The position numbers and the translations under genes were made by a program. Below, piece by piece: positions 45,443 through 54,628 of a stretch of 64,000 bases of DNA (the first letter of the stretch is position 1; each line of letters opens with the position of its first letter). The notes beneath the pieces are model-generated. The model did not search any database. It saw nothing but the letters and a program-made list of their open reading frames with translations, and was not told where the DNA came from. Source of the DNA: Sulfuricurvum sp. PD_MW2 (lineage in GTDB: Bacteria > Campylobacterota > Campylobacteria > Campylobacterales > Sulfurimonadaceae); NCBI RefSeq assembly GCF_002633015.1, contig NZ_NSIU01000005.1, forward strand, positions 1 through 64,000. Reading direction: 5' to 3'.

Positions 45443-46138
45443 CTACATCAGAGCATCATGCCATTGAACCAGTGAAAGTCGAAATCCCTCTTTGACCGGA
45501 AGCACTTCATGGGCAAAATAGGGATTACTCAAAAAAACGACCATATCCCCCGCTTCAGGACGAAGTGTTATCGTGTTTCCGGCTTCATCGCATAGATAGT
45601 TAAAAAGCAGCTCTCCCCCACTAAAATGGTCACTGTCTGTGGGATTAGGTGTATAGGATGTAGTAAAAAGAACGGTGGTAAGTTTACGCTCCGGTGCAAC
45701 GGTACGGTAACCAACAACGTTGCCATCACTATCACGAAGCTCACTCGCATCATCTGAGTGTTTGACATAAAACGATCCACTTTCGTATCCAAGCACCTGC
45801 ACATCAGTCGCCTTGGACAATGAAATTGCAAAAAATGTTTCTATCTCTGAACGCACCGCTTCAAAACGGCGGTCATAAAGTGCACGATGCTCGGTACTCA
45901 ACGTGTGTAGATCGGTTTTACGGATTGCAGTATCGAGTGATTTACCTCGAAGCTCTGCTTGCATGGCATCTTTATCCGCTAATGCATGTGCAGTGATAGC
46001 GCGACATTCTGAGGGGCTGAGAACCCCCTCCAAAACCATATAGGGAAAATCATGATAAGGGTTGGGTAAGCGTTTTGTCGGAATATCCCAGGATAAAAGC
46101 TCGTCACTGGCATAGACATAATTACTGATTTGATGCAC
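45443..46138 (-). CDS. 2-oxoglutarate/Fe(II) oxygenase
   Basis: 231 residues starting at GTG. The prolyl-4-hydroxylase-like core has the iron ligands HxD (FYVKHSDDA, about 128) and distal His (PYFAHEVLPV), followed by the 2OG-binding Arg (GFRLSLVQWHDA). It is the last gene of the operon, 5 bp after exbD. Together with ExbBD this recalls PiuC-type hydroxylases near iron-uptake genes, but no TonB or receptor gene is visible here. Confidence 0.85.
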   Translation of the reverse strand: MHQISNYVYASDELLSWDIPTKRLPNPYHDFPYMVLEGVLSPSECRAITAHALADKDAMQAELRGKSLDTAIRKTDLHTLSTEHRALYDRRFEAVRSEIETFFAISLSKATDVQVLGYESGSFYVKHSDDASELRDSDGNVVGYRTVAPERKLTTVLFTTSYTPNPTDSDHFSGGELLFNYLCDEAGNTITLRPEAGDMVVFLSNPYFAHEVLPVKEGFRLSLVQWHDALM

Positions 46139-46143
46139 AGCGA

Positions 46144-46530
46144 TTACTTCTTATCCGTTACAATATAGAGTTGCTCATGTCCGAGGCGTTTAAGGACATC
46201 CATCACTCCCACAAAATTTTGAAATGCCGCTTCTTTGTCACTGTAAAGGACTACGGTCATCTCTTTGCCCCCTTCGACAACGTTTTGCTCGAATTGTTCC
46301 AACGAAATCGGGGTTTTCTCATCCCCTAACATCAAAGTTCCGTCTTTTTGGATGGTGAGTTTTAGCTCCGATGGCTTATGCTCTGCCGCCGTTCCCTTGG
46401 CATTTGGAAGATCGACCGGTATAAGTCCTGTTTTGATAAACGTTGCAGTCGTAAGAACCATCACCAACAGTACCAGCATAATATCGATAAACGGGATAAC
46501 GTTGATCGTATCAATCCGTTTCATTCTCAT
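46144..46530 (-). CDS. exbD: ExbD/TolR-family energy transducer
   Basis: 128 residues from the start preceded by GAGGA. A single membrane helix carries the protonatable Asp (VIPFIDIMLVLLVMVLTTA), then a periplasmic domain. It forms the proton channel with ExbB and energises TonB- or TolA-type proteins. exbB ends 4 bp before the start. ExbD and TolR cannot be separated by sequence alone; no tol genes are nearby. Confidence 0.88.
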   Translation of the reverse strand: MRMKRIDTINVIPFIDIMLVLLVMVLTTATFIKTGLIPVDLPNAKGTAAEHKPSELKLTIQKDGTLMLGDEKTPISLEQFEQNVVEGGKEMTVVLYSDKEAAFQNFVGVMDVLKRLGHEQLYIVTDKK

Positions 46531-46534
46531 ACTA

Positions 46535-46984
46535 TTATCCTCTGTTTTTATGGGCATTAACATCCCATAATGTCAAAATTCGCTCCATTTTACGCAATAA
46601 AATGTTGTAAAACACGATAGAAGGAATTGCAACGACCAATCCCATCGCGGTTGCTTTGAGTGCCAATGCAAGACCTGTCATGATTTTTTTAGGATCAACT
46701 GCACCCACATCTCCAAGGCTATAAAACGTAATCATAATCCCCAATACGGTACCGAGCAATCCGACATACGGAGCATTAGAACCTATGGTTGCGATAGTAG
46801 AGACATTGTCCCCCAAATCAAGTTCTAGTTCTTCTTTGGTTCCATAATCCTCTAAACGAACTGCTTTATATGCCATTAAGCGTTCAATAAAAAGCCACAA
46901 AGAGACGATACTCATCATCACCAATACACCGATGATTCCGTAATCTACAGCATTATGCGCCATTCCCAGCCAACTATTTTCCAT
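46535..46984 (-). CDS. exbB: ExbB/TolQ-family proton channel protein
   Basis: 149 residues from MENSWLGMAH, which has AAGGATAATA upstream; longer in-frame starts lie inside the kinase gene and lack a site. Three membrane helices, with the conserved GLLGTVLGIMITF and AMGLVVAIPSIVFYNIL. The start overlaps the kinase end by 11 bp. Confidence 0.9.
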   Translation of the reverse strand: MENSWLGMAHNAVDYGIIGVLVMMSIVSLWLFIERLMAYKAVRLEDYGTKEELELDLGDNVSTIATIGSNAPYVGLLGTVLGIMITFYSLGDVGAVDPKKIMTGLALALKATAMGLVVAIPSIVFYNILLRKMERILTLWDVNAHKNRG

Positions 46985-47819
46985 TATTATCCTTTTGTTT
47001 AAATTCGAGAGTGACACACGTCCCCTCATTCATCCGCGATGCAATATGCAATCCTATGCCATAGCGGTCGCAATAACGTTTGACCAAACTAAGCCCGATC
47101 CCATAACCTGCCATCGTCGAATCATTTTGATAATAGCGATCGTAAATACGAATCAAGGTGATTTCATCCATCCCGATCCCCTGATCGCAAATACTCAACG
47201 TCTTGTGTTGAAGTGTGATTGAGATTATAGGATTTTTAGGTGAATATTTCACCCCGTTCTCGATCAAATTATCAATCACTTTGCCTAATCCAATCCGATC
47301 TCCATACACTTCACACGCTTCAATCTCCACCTGCCATTCTGCAGAGGGGTACAACGAGCGTAAAAAAAGGAGTCGATCTTCAATCACATCACGTAAATCA
47401 AAATGTTCAATTTTTTCTCTTTCACTCTGTTTTTTTATCATATAATCAAGCTCGTTGTAACGCTCTTTTAACATTTTTGAGGCTATTTCAATCCGTTCAA
47501 GACGTTTGAGACTTTTTTCATCGCTGTGAGCTTTTCTGAGCATCTCAACGTTTGCGGTAATAGTATTGATCGGAAGATTCAACTCATGCAGCGTCTCTTT
47601 GGAAAACCGTTCCAAATGATCAAAATGTTCACGCAAAGGGGTGATAGCAATCCGTGCCATAATGCCTCCGACAACAAGAGTCAGTATCAGCGATACAAAA
47701 GCAATTATTCCCCACTGTTGAACACCGATGACATCGTGTACATAATAGATACCGGCAATCAATACAGCCGTTGTGGTCACATACAAAGATGCTAATGCAA
47801 TCTCAACATTACGAAACAA
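46974..47819 (-). CDS. sensor histidine kinase
   Basis: 281 residues. Two membrane helices with a very short outer loop (about 9-28, 36-56), H-box SKETLHELNLPINTITANVE (His about 91) and ATPase motifs N (VIDNLIENGVKYS), G1 (CDQGIGMDE) and G2 (GYGIGLSLVKRY). The near absence of a periplasmic domain suggests membrane or partner sensing. It pairs with the upstream response regulator and overlaps it by 11 bp; exbBD follow in the operon and may be its targets or functional partners. Confidence 0.93.
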   Translation of the reverse strand: MFRNVEIALASLYVTTTAVLIAGIYYVHDVIGVQQWGIIAFVSLILTLVVGGIMARIAITPLREHFDHLERFSKETLHELNLPINTITANVEMLRKAHSDEKSLKRLERIEIASKMLKERYNELDYMIKKQSEREKIEHFDLRDVIEDRLLFLRSLYPSAEWQVEIEACEVYGDRIGLGKVIDNLIENGVKYSPKNPIISITLQHKTLSICDQGIGMDEITLIRIYDRYYQNDSTMAGYGIGLSLVKRYCDRYGIGLHIASRMNEGTCVTLEFKQKDNNGK

Positions 47820-48465
47820 GACGATACCCTACTCCACGTATGTTGACAATCATATCGCTTCCGATCTCTTGTTTAAGGCGGTTGATATAAACCCTTATGG
47901 CTCCATCACTGATCATTTCAGAAGGGCTCCATAATGTATCCATAATCATCTCTTTGGTAACGATTTCCCCTGCATTTCGAATCAATAACCCCATCAGCTG
48001 ATACTCTTTGAGAGATAACTCAAGCTCTTTATCCCCCATTAAAATACACTTATGAAGTTCGTCAATGCAAAGTGTCCCGACACAATCACGGGATTTCCCC
48101 TTGGTTCGGCGTAAAAGAGCATGAATACGGACGATAAGTTCATCGATATTGAACGGTTTTTTGAGATAATCATCCGCACCGATCTCAAATGCTTGGGAAA
48201 GTTTTTCAATCTCATTGTGAGAAGTTAAATAAATAGTCGGAGTAAGATCGTTTGCGCGACGCAGCTCTTTTAAAAGAGAGAGCCCATCTATCAGAGGGAC
48301 ATTGATATCCAGAAGATAAAGATCAAATTGATTTTTATACGTCTCATCCAACGCCGACTGTCCGTTACGGCACAGCACAACGCCAAATCCTTCCTCTTCC
48401 AGGACATCAACGATCGATTCACCAAATAGCAAATCGTCCTCTAACAGTAAGATTTTATTCGACAC
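47809..48465 (-). CDS. OmpR-family response regulator
   Basis: 218 residues. Receiver with an acidic pair (LLEDDLLFGES), phospho-acceptor Asp (YLLDINVPLIDG) and Lys (DDYLKKPFNIDEL), then a winged helix (LSLKEYQLMGLLI...VRGVGYRLV-type end). It is the cognate partner of the overlapping kinase. Its start overlaps the pyrC end by 11 bp, so it is probably expressed with pyrC. Confidence 0.95.
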   Translation of the reverse strand: MSNKILLLEDDLLFGESIVDVLEEEGFGVVLCRNGQSALDETYKNQFDLYLLDINVPLIDGLSLLKELRRANDLTPTIYLTSHNEIEKLSQAFEIGADDYLKKPFNIDELIVRIHALLRRTKGKSRDCVGTLCIDELHKCILMGDKELELSLKEYQLMGLLIRNAGEIVTKEMIMDTLWSPSEMISDGAIRVYINRLKQEIGSDMIVNIRGVGYRLVS

Positions 48466-49462
48466 GCTCTATCGACCATTGGAGAGTTTCCCCAGCTCTC
48501 ATCGGAACAACCGTTCCATAGATGTCGGGAACCACAAAATTGTGTTTGACCAATGTTACCTCTTTGTATTCTGCACAGATACCGTAAATTTGTTGTGCAT
48601 TATCGCTCACAAACGCTTGAAGGTTATCCAATTTATCGTGTGCTTCAAATACTTCGCAAAGTAACTGCAATGCAATCGGTGCAGTAAATACCCCTGCCCC
48701 GCAGCCGCACGATTCTTTCGTATGTTTCGGATGGGGGGCCGAATCAGAGCCGAACATTACTTTCGGATGCGCTTCGAGAGCTACTTTCAAAAGGGCAGAA
48801 CGATCTTCAGGACGTTTAGCTATCGGCTTGCAGAACAGATGAGGGCGCAACATGCCACCGGCTACATCATCCAAAGTAATAATGAGATGATGCACCGTAA
48901 TGGTTGCATACAAATTTTCATATTTATCCAGCATAGCTACCGCAGCAGCTGTTGTAATATGTTCCATCACTATTTTAAGTTTCGGGAAATTGCTTGCGAG
49001 CATCTCATAGACACTCATAAACTCCGCTTCGCGATCCATCACAAATCCGTTCGTCTCGCCATGCACGGAGAGGATGATTCCCAAATCACTCATCGCATTG
49101 AGTGTTTCGCGCATCGCTTCGATATCAAATGAAGCGACACCCCCTTCCGAATTTGTTGTTACACCGCTCGGATAAAGTTTGATGGCAGTGACGTCATCTT
49201 GAACACTTTCCAAAAATTCACGGCTGTAGTTTTGATAAAAAAGCGTCATATACGGTTCGAAATCGTCCCGTCCGATAGCGTGTTTGATCCGTTTTTTATA
49301 CTCTTTGACTGCGTCCAAGGTTGTAACCGGAGGAACAAGATTGGGCATTACCAGCGCTCCGCTAAAGCTGTATGATGTCAATGGTGCAACGGTTTCGAGC
49401 ATATCACCATCACGAAGATGCAAATGCATATCCAGAGGCATCGTTAATGTAATATTGTTCAT
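48455..49462 (-). CDS. pyrC: dihydroorotase
   Basis: 335 residues. Metal ligands appear in MPLDMHLHLRDGDML (HxH), the carboxylated Lys in AIKLYPSGVTTNSEGG, and further His in LSVHGETN and MEHITTAAA. It catalyses the third step of pyrimidine synthesis. It starts 3 bp after the phosphomannomutase gene. Confidence 0.95.
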   Translation of the reverse strand: MNNITLTMPLDMHLHLRDGDMLETVAPLTSYSFSGALVMPNLVPPVTTLDAVKEYKKRIKHAIGRDDFEPYMTLFYQNYSREFLESVQDDVTAIKLYPSGVTTNSEGGVASFDIEAMRETLNAMSDLGIILSVHGETNGFVMDREAEFMSVYEMLASNFPKLKIVMEHITTAAAVAMLDKYENLYATITVHHLIITLDDVAGGMLRPHLFCKPIAKRPEDRSALLKVALEAHPKVMFGSDSAPHPKHTKESCGCGAGVFTAPIALQLLCEVFEAHDKLDNLQAFVSDNAQQIYGICAEYKEVTLVKHNFVVPDIYGTVVPMRAGETLQWSIERVE

Positions 49463-49465
49463 CTC

Positions 49466-50836
49466 TCAGACCTTCAATTGATTTTGTGCTTCTTGAATCA
49501 ACGCGTTTAGCGCCTCTTCGTATCGCAGAGCTTCCGATTGTTCGGTCGATTCAAAACGGGTTACCAGTACCGGAGTCGTATTACTTGCACGAACCAATCC
49601 CCACCCTTTTTCAAATATGACCCGCACTCCGTCCACATCGATGATCTCTTTGATGGAAGGAAAAGATGCCGGAGGGGTTTGAAGAAGCTCTTTGAGTTTC
49701 GCCATTAAAGGAAATTTCTCTTTTTCAGTCGTTTTTACTTTGATCTCTTCGGTGGAAAAAACTTTTGGGAGTTTTGCAATCTCATCGTCCAAATCAACCC
49801 CTTCCTGTACCAATTCCAACATACGCAACGTCGCATAAATCGCATCGTCGTATCCAAAATAGCGATCGGCAAAAAAGACGTGTCCGCTCACTTCACACGC
49901 CAAATCGGCATGCAGCTCTTTCATTTTTACTTTGAGATTGGAGTGTCCGGTTTTGTACATCACTGCCGTTGCTCCACGTTGACGGAGAGTATCGTACATC
50001 ACTTGGGAACATTTGACCTCACCGATAACGGTCGGATTTTTCATCTTCATGGCGTACAAAAGGGCCATCATATCGCCCTTGATGTTGTTACGAGGGGTCA
50101 ATACGGCGATACGATCAGCATCTCCGTCATACGCAAATGCAATATCTCCATCGGAAGCCAGAAGCTTTTTAATATCCTCAAGATTATGCTCTTCACTCGG
50201 ATCAGGATGATGATTCGGGAATGTTCCGTCGGGATCGACATAAATCCCTTTCGCATTGAACCCTAGTTCCTTGAAAATCTCCTCAATCACCAGCCCTGCT
50301 ACACCATTGCCGCAATCGTAGACAATTTTGGTGTCCAGCGCGCGAAGGTGTCCAAACGACTCTATCATAAACCGTTTGTAGCGGCTTAAGGCATCGATCT
50401 CTATAACCTGACGCTCGACTTTTGATGGCATACCCATTGCATCGATTTTGCGCCCCAATGCATAAATTTGTTCTCCGAAAAACGGCGCTTTATTGATTGT
50501 AATTTTAAATCCGTTGTATTCGCTCGGATTGTGTGAACCGGTAATCATCACAGAAGCACACGGAGTTATCCCATCAAATTCTTGGTAATTACAAAAATAG
50601 TTGACGGGAGTCGGCACCATTCCCATCCCAAGAACGTTCATTCCTCCGGCATTCAATCCTGCAGCCAAATATTCAAAAAGGATCGGAGAGTGTGAACGGG
50701 CATCATAGCCGACGGCAACATATTCGCCAAATTCTCGCATCTCTTCTGCCAAAGCATACCCCAAACGGGTAATGCTCTCTTCATTTAACTCTTTTTCAAA
50801 AATTCCGCGAATATCGTACTCACGATAAATAGACAT
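49466..50836 (-). CDS. phosphomannomutase/phosphoglucomutase
   Basis: 456 residues from MSIYREYDIRG, preceded by AAGGG. It has the phosphoserine loop (VMITGSHNPSEYNGFKI), metal loop (FAYDGDADRIAV), sugar-specificity loop (CEVSGHVFFADR) and phosphate-binding loop (RASNTTPVLVTRFE). It converts hexose-6-phosphates to 1-phosphates for polysaccharide precursors. First gene of the operon leading to pyrC. Confidence 0.94.
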   Translation of the reverse strand: MSIYREYDIRGIFEKELNEESITRLGYALAEEMREFGEYVAVGYDARSHSPILFEYLAAGLNAGGMNVLGMGMVPTPVNYFCNYQEFDGITPCASVMITGSHNPSEYNGFKITINKAPFFGEQIYALGRKIDAMGMPSKVERQVIEIDALSRYKRFMIESFGHLRALDTKIVYDCGNGVAGLVIEEIFKELGFNAKGIYVDPDGTFPNHHPDPSEEHNLEDIKKLLASDGDIAFAYDGDADRIAVLTPRNNIKGDMMALLYAMKMKNPTVIGEVKCSQVMYDTLRQRGATAVMYKTGHSNLKVKMKELHADLACEVSGHVFFADRYFGYDDAIYATLRMLELVQEGVDLDDEIAKLPKVFSTEEIKVKTTEKEKFPLMAKLKELLQTPPASFPSIKEIIDVDGVRVIFEKGWGLVRASNTTPVLVTRFESTEQSEALRYEEALNALIQEAQNQLKV

Positions 50837-50898
50837 ACTTTCCCTTTTCAAGCAACATTTACAAATTATACAACGAGGTAGTTAAAAGAGTCTTGTAC

Positions 50899-50913
50899 GG
50901 GGCTGCAAGCCCC
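50899..50913 (-). terminator. terminator hairpin after amt2
   Basis: GGGGCT-GCA-AGCCCC (6-bp GC-rich stem) lies 44 bp after the amt2 stop codon, between it and the phosphomannomutase promoter. A short T-rich stretch (CTCTTTT) follows 10 bp further on the minus strand. Confidence 0.55.
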
Positions 50914-50956
50914 AAAGAAGAATAGTATAGAAGTGTTACAATAGTGTTAAGTAGAT

Positions 50957-52135
50957 TTAGATGGCGCGTTTAAATTCCGGATACGCTTCAAGTCCGCATT
51001 CGCTGACATCAAGCCCTTGAACTTGATCTTCATCGGAAGCGCGGAAAGGGATGAATTTATTGATGATATAAATGACTGTAAATGAAATACTAAAGACGAA
51101 AACTGCAATCTCCACAACTCCTTTGAGCTGATTTGCAAACGTGATACCATGCGCTGGATCTGATGCAAAAAGTCCTACAGCCAATGTTCCCCAAATGCCG
51201 TTGATCAAATGGACAGAGAGTGCTCCAACCGGATCATCGATACGCAAACGGTCAAACAATGGGACGGCTACTACAACCAAAATTCCCCCTACGGTTCCAA
51301 TCGTAATCGCATCTACTGTCGTATACAAATGTGGCCCTGCCGTAATCGCAACCAATCCTCCCAATGCACCGTTGAGAATCATGGTAATATCAAAAAGTTT
51401 GTAGCGAACATAAATAAGAACACCGGTAGCAATCGCTCCGGCAAGTCCTGCAGTATTGGTATTAAATATGGTCAATGCGACACTGTCAGCGGCTTCTTTG
51501 GTTGCGATAGAACCGACCGAACCGCCGTTAAATCCAAACCATCCGATCCATAGCAACATTGCACCCAACACTACCAAAGGGATATTAGATGCAGGGATAA
51601 CACGGATTTGTTCTCCCACATAACGCCCTTTACGCGCACCGATGATTAAAATCGCCGCCAGCAATGCCCAACCGCCCGTTGAATGGATAACGGTAGAACC
51701 AGCCAAATCGACAAAATTTAAATCAAAAATCGTATTTTTGATCCAATCACTTCCCCAGCTAATATTCACTGCTGTAGGATAAATCAACGCTCCCATAATA
51801 AGGGTAAACAGTGACAACGGCAAAATACGGGCACGTTCACCGACCCCACCGCTCATAATATTAATCGCTTTTCCCACAAACGCCATTTGGAACATGAAAA
51901 ATGCCCACTGGCTCATCGTAAAAGAGTGAAAATCACCAAATGCCAAGTGAAATCCGATCAAGATAAACGCCATCGATGCAACGGCATAAATCATGACGTT
52001 AACGGTCAAAACACTTGAAACGTTTTTAGTTCGAACCAAACCGGCTTCGAGCATTGCAAATCCGGGAACCATCAAAATAATCAGGGTAATCGAAAAAAGG
52101 GCAAAGAGAGTATCAATAACGTACGCAGTATCCAT
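50957..52135 (-). CDS. amt: ammonium transporter Amt (second copy)
   Basis: 392 residues with 11 membrane helices and no signal peptide. The pore twin His are in STVIHSTGGWALLA and ALSVHLINGIWGTLA. It imports ammonium and is regulated by PII. It differs considerably from the 461-residue Amt upstream, so the two are old paralogues. Minus-strand TATAAT at 52168-52173 and the 17-bp palindrome at 52204 precede it. Confidence 0.96.
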   Translation of the reverse strand: MDTAYVIDTLFALFSITLIILMVPGFAMLEAGLVRTKNVSSVLTVNVMIYAVASMAFILIGFHLAFGDFHSFTMSQWAFFMFQMAFVGKAINIMSGGVGERARILPLSLFTLIMGALIYPTAVNISWGSDWIKNTIFDLNFVDLAGSTVIHSTGGWALLAAILIIGARKGRYVGEQIRVIPASNIPLVVLGAMLLWIGWFGFNGGSVGSIATKEAADSVALTIFNTNTAGLAGAIATGVLIYVRYKLFDITMILNGALGGLVAITAGPHLYTTVDAITIGTVGGILVVVAVPLFDRLRIDDPVGALSVHLINGIWGTLAVGLFASDPAHGITFANQLKGVVEIAVFVFSISFTVIYIINKFIPFRASDEDQVQGLDVSECGLEAYPEFKRAI

Positions 52136-52203
52136 GCAGCACCTTTAGTTTAGAATAAAGGTGTGCATTATATAGTCAAATTATGGAATTGAAGAAGAAG
52201 GAT

Positions 52204-52217
52204 TGATTAATTTTTAA

Positions 52218-52220
<3 letters not shown>
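52204..52220. promoter_or_regulatory. palindromic operator before second amt
   Basis: TGATTAA-TTT-TTAATCA, perfect 7-bp arms, overlaps the stop codon of the PII gene and lies 69 bp upstream of amt. The identical 17-mer sits at the same distance before the other amt. It is centred about 50 bp upstream of the predicted transcription start, an activator position. Confidence 0.65.
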
Positions 52221-52559
<339 letters not shown>

Positions 52560-52566
52560 TTACTCC

Positions 52567-53952
52567 TTATAGGTTAAAGCCACGTTCACCGTGTACAGAT
52601 TCATCCAAACCTTGGCTCTCTTGTTCTTCGTTAACACGTGAACCGCCTGTCAATGCCATTGCGATATAGTAAACCACGATCGTTCCAACCAAAGTGAATA
52701 ATCCAACTAAAACTGCTGATTCAGCTTGTACCATGATTTGTCCCATACGATCCCCAGAATCTTTCAACGGTCCTGCCCAAAGAAGAGCGTTATCGCTATC
52801 AGGAGTATACAGAGCAAAGATACCGGTAGAAATTGCACCCCATAGACCTGCAAGGAAGTGAACTCCAAATGCATCCAATGAATCATCGTAACCCAGTTTT
52901 TTCTTGAGTGCCGTTACTCCGAAGAATGCGACTACCGCACCCACCATACCGATAATCAACGCACCGCCGACACTAACAAATCCTGCTGCCGGAGTAATCG
53001 CTACAAGCCCTGCTACCGCACCGGATGCTGCACCAAGAAGCGTCGGTTTTTTGAATACCGCATACTCAACCACAATCCATGTCACCGTAGCAACTGAAGC
53101 TGCAATCGTTGTTGTCAAGAAAGCGACACCGGCGATAGCATTAGCACCGAAAGCTGAACCGGCATTAAATCCGTACCAACCAAACCAGAGCAACCCAGCA
53201 CCTAAAGCTGTCAAGATAACGCTTGCCGGTTTCATAGCCACTTTCGGGTATCCCGCACGTTTACCGATCAACACTGCCAAAACAAGACCGGCCAAACCAC
53301 CGTTCATGTGAACTACTGTACCACCCGCAAAGTCAAGAGCACCTTCGTTGAACAAATATCCACCGCCCCATACCATATGCGCAATCGGTGCATAAACTAC
53401 GATTGTCCAGATGAAAGCAAAAACCATCCATGTCGAAAACTTCATACGCTCAATCACTGAACCCGCGACTATCGCTACCGTAATAGCAGCAAAGGTCCCT
53501 TGGAACGCAACAAAAACGAATTTCGGATAGAGTTGTCCCAATTCAACGCTGGCAAAATCGGTCCAGCTGATACCTTCAAGCATTACGTTCGAAAATCCAC
53601 CGATAACTTGGTTCATTGCACCTTCTGCCGTACCGAATGCGATAGAAAATCCAGCAATTACCCATGCAATCATGGCAACAGCAAACGCACCGAAAATCAT
53701 TGCGTAAGTATTAAGAACGTTTTTAGAACGGGTCATACCGCCGTAAAACAATGCCAAACCGATCGGGGTCATCAACATGACCAACGCGGTTGAAATCATC
53801 ATCCATGCAGTATCTCCCGTATTAAGCACAGGGGCTACCGCTGCTGCAGCCGTTGTAACAGCCGATGTGTTCGCGTCAACTGCGGTTGCGTTTGCATCAT
53901 CAGCAAAAGCAGACACGCCTAGTAACGATAAAGCTAAAAGCCACTTTTTCAT
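52567..53952 (-). CDS. amt: ammonium transporter Amt (first copy) with signal peptide
   Basis: 461 residues. A cleavable signal peptide (MKKWLLALSLLGVSAFA) and an Ala/Thr-rich linker precede 11 helices. Pore His are in VVHMNGGLAG and FGVHFLAGLWG. The C-terminal tail (EEQESQGLDESVHGERGFNL) carries the conserved coupling region for PII. The PII gene follows within 10 bp. Minus-strand TACAAT at 53985-53990 and the 17-mer palindrome at 54023 lie upstream. Confidence 0.97.
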   Translation of the reverse strand: MKKWLLALSLLGVSAFADDANATAVDANTSAVTTAAAAVAPVLNTGDTAWMMISTALVMLMTPIGLALFYGGMTRSKNVLNTYAMIFGAFAVAMIAWVIAGFSIAFGTAEGAMNQVIGGFSNVMLEGISWTDFASVELGQLYPKFVFVAFQGTFAAITVAIVAGSVIERMKFSTWMVFAFIWTIVVYAPIAHMVWGGGYLFNEGALDFAGGTVVHMNGGLAGLVLAVLIGKRAGYPKVAMKPASVILTALGAGLLWFGWYGFNAGSAFGANAIAGVAFLTTTIAASVATVTWIVVEYAVFKKPTLLGAASGAVAGLVAITPAAGFVSVGGALIIGMVGAVVAFFGVTALKKKLGYDDSLDAFGVHFLAGLWGAISTGIFALYTPDSDNALLWAGPLKDSGDRMGQIMVQAESAVLVGLFTLVGTIVVYYIAMALTGGSRVNEEQESQGLDESVHGERGFNL

Positions 53953-54022
53953 TTTCTCTCCTTGTAACTTGAATGTCGAGTACCATTGTACAAAGTATTC
54001 AAACGCACAGAGTGCAATAAAC

Positions 54023-54039
54023 TGATTAATTTTTAATCA
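54023..54039. promoter_or_regulatory. palindromic operator before first amt
   Basis: Second exact copy of TGATTAATTTTTAATCA, 71 bp upstream of the amt start and about 53 bp before the predicted transcription start. Confidence 0.65.
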
Positions 54040-54151
54040 ATAAGCAGTATCAAAGAATAACACGTAAAAAATTTCGATTTTTGTCTAGGTTTAGTGAAAC
54101 ATGAAGTATTCAAAGCCGAAGCTTTGAATGATTAGTAAAGTTTTGAAAGAG

Positions 54152-54493
<342 letters not shown>

Positions 54494-54543
54494 TTATAGA
54501 CTCCACTTCTATCGATATTTTAGATAATTGTAACCTTATTTGA

Positions 54544-54560
54544 CTAATTTATCAAATTAG
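54544..54560. promoter_or_regulatory. palindrome between PII and gyrA
   Basis: CTAATTT-ATC-AAATTAG has the same 7-3-7 geometry as the amt operators but a different sequence. It lies 54 bp before the PII start and 69 bp before gyrA, so it may control either. Confidence 0.3.
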
Positions 54561-54628
54561 AGAGATTTTTAGACTTTAAGGCTCATTGGGATATAATCAG
54601 CAACTTTATCTTCACTTTTGGGGACTGC

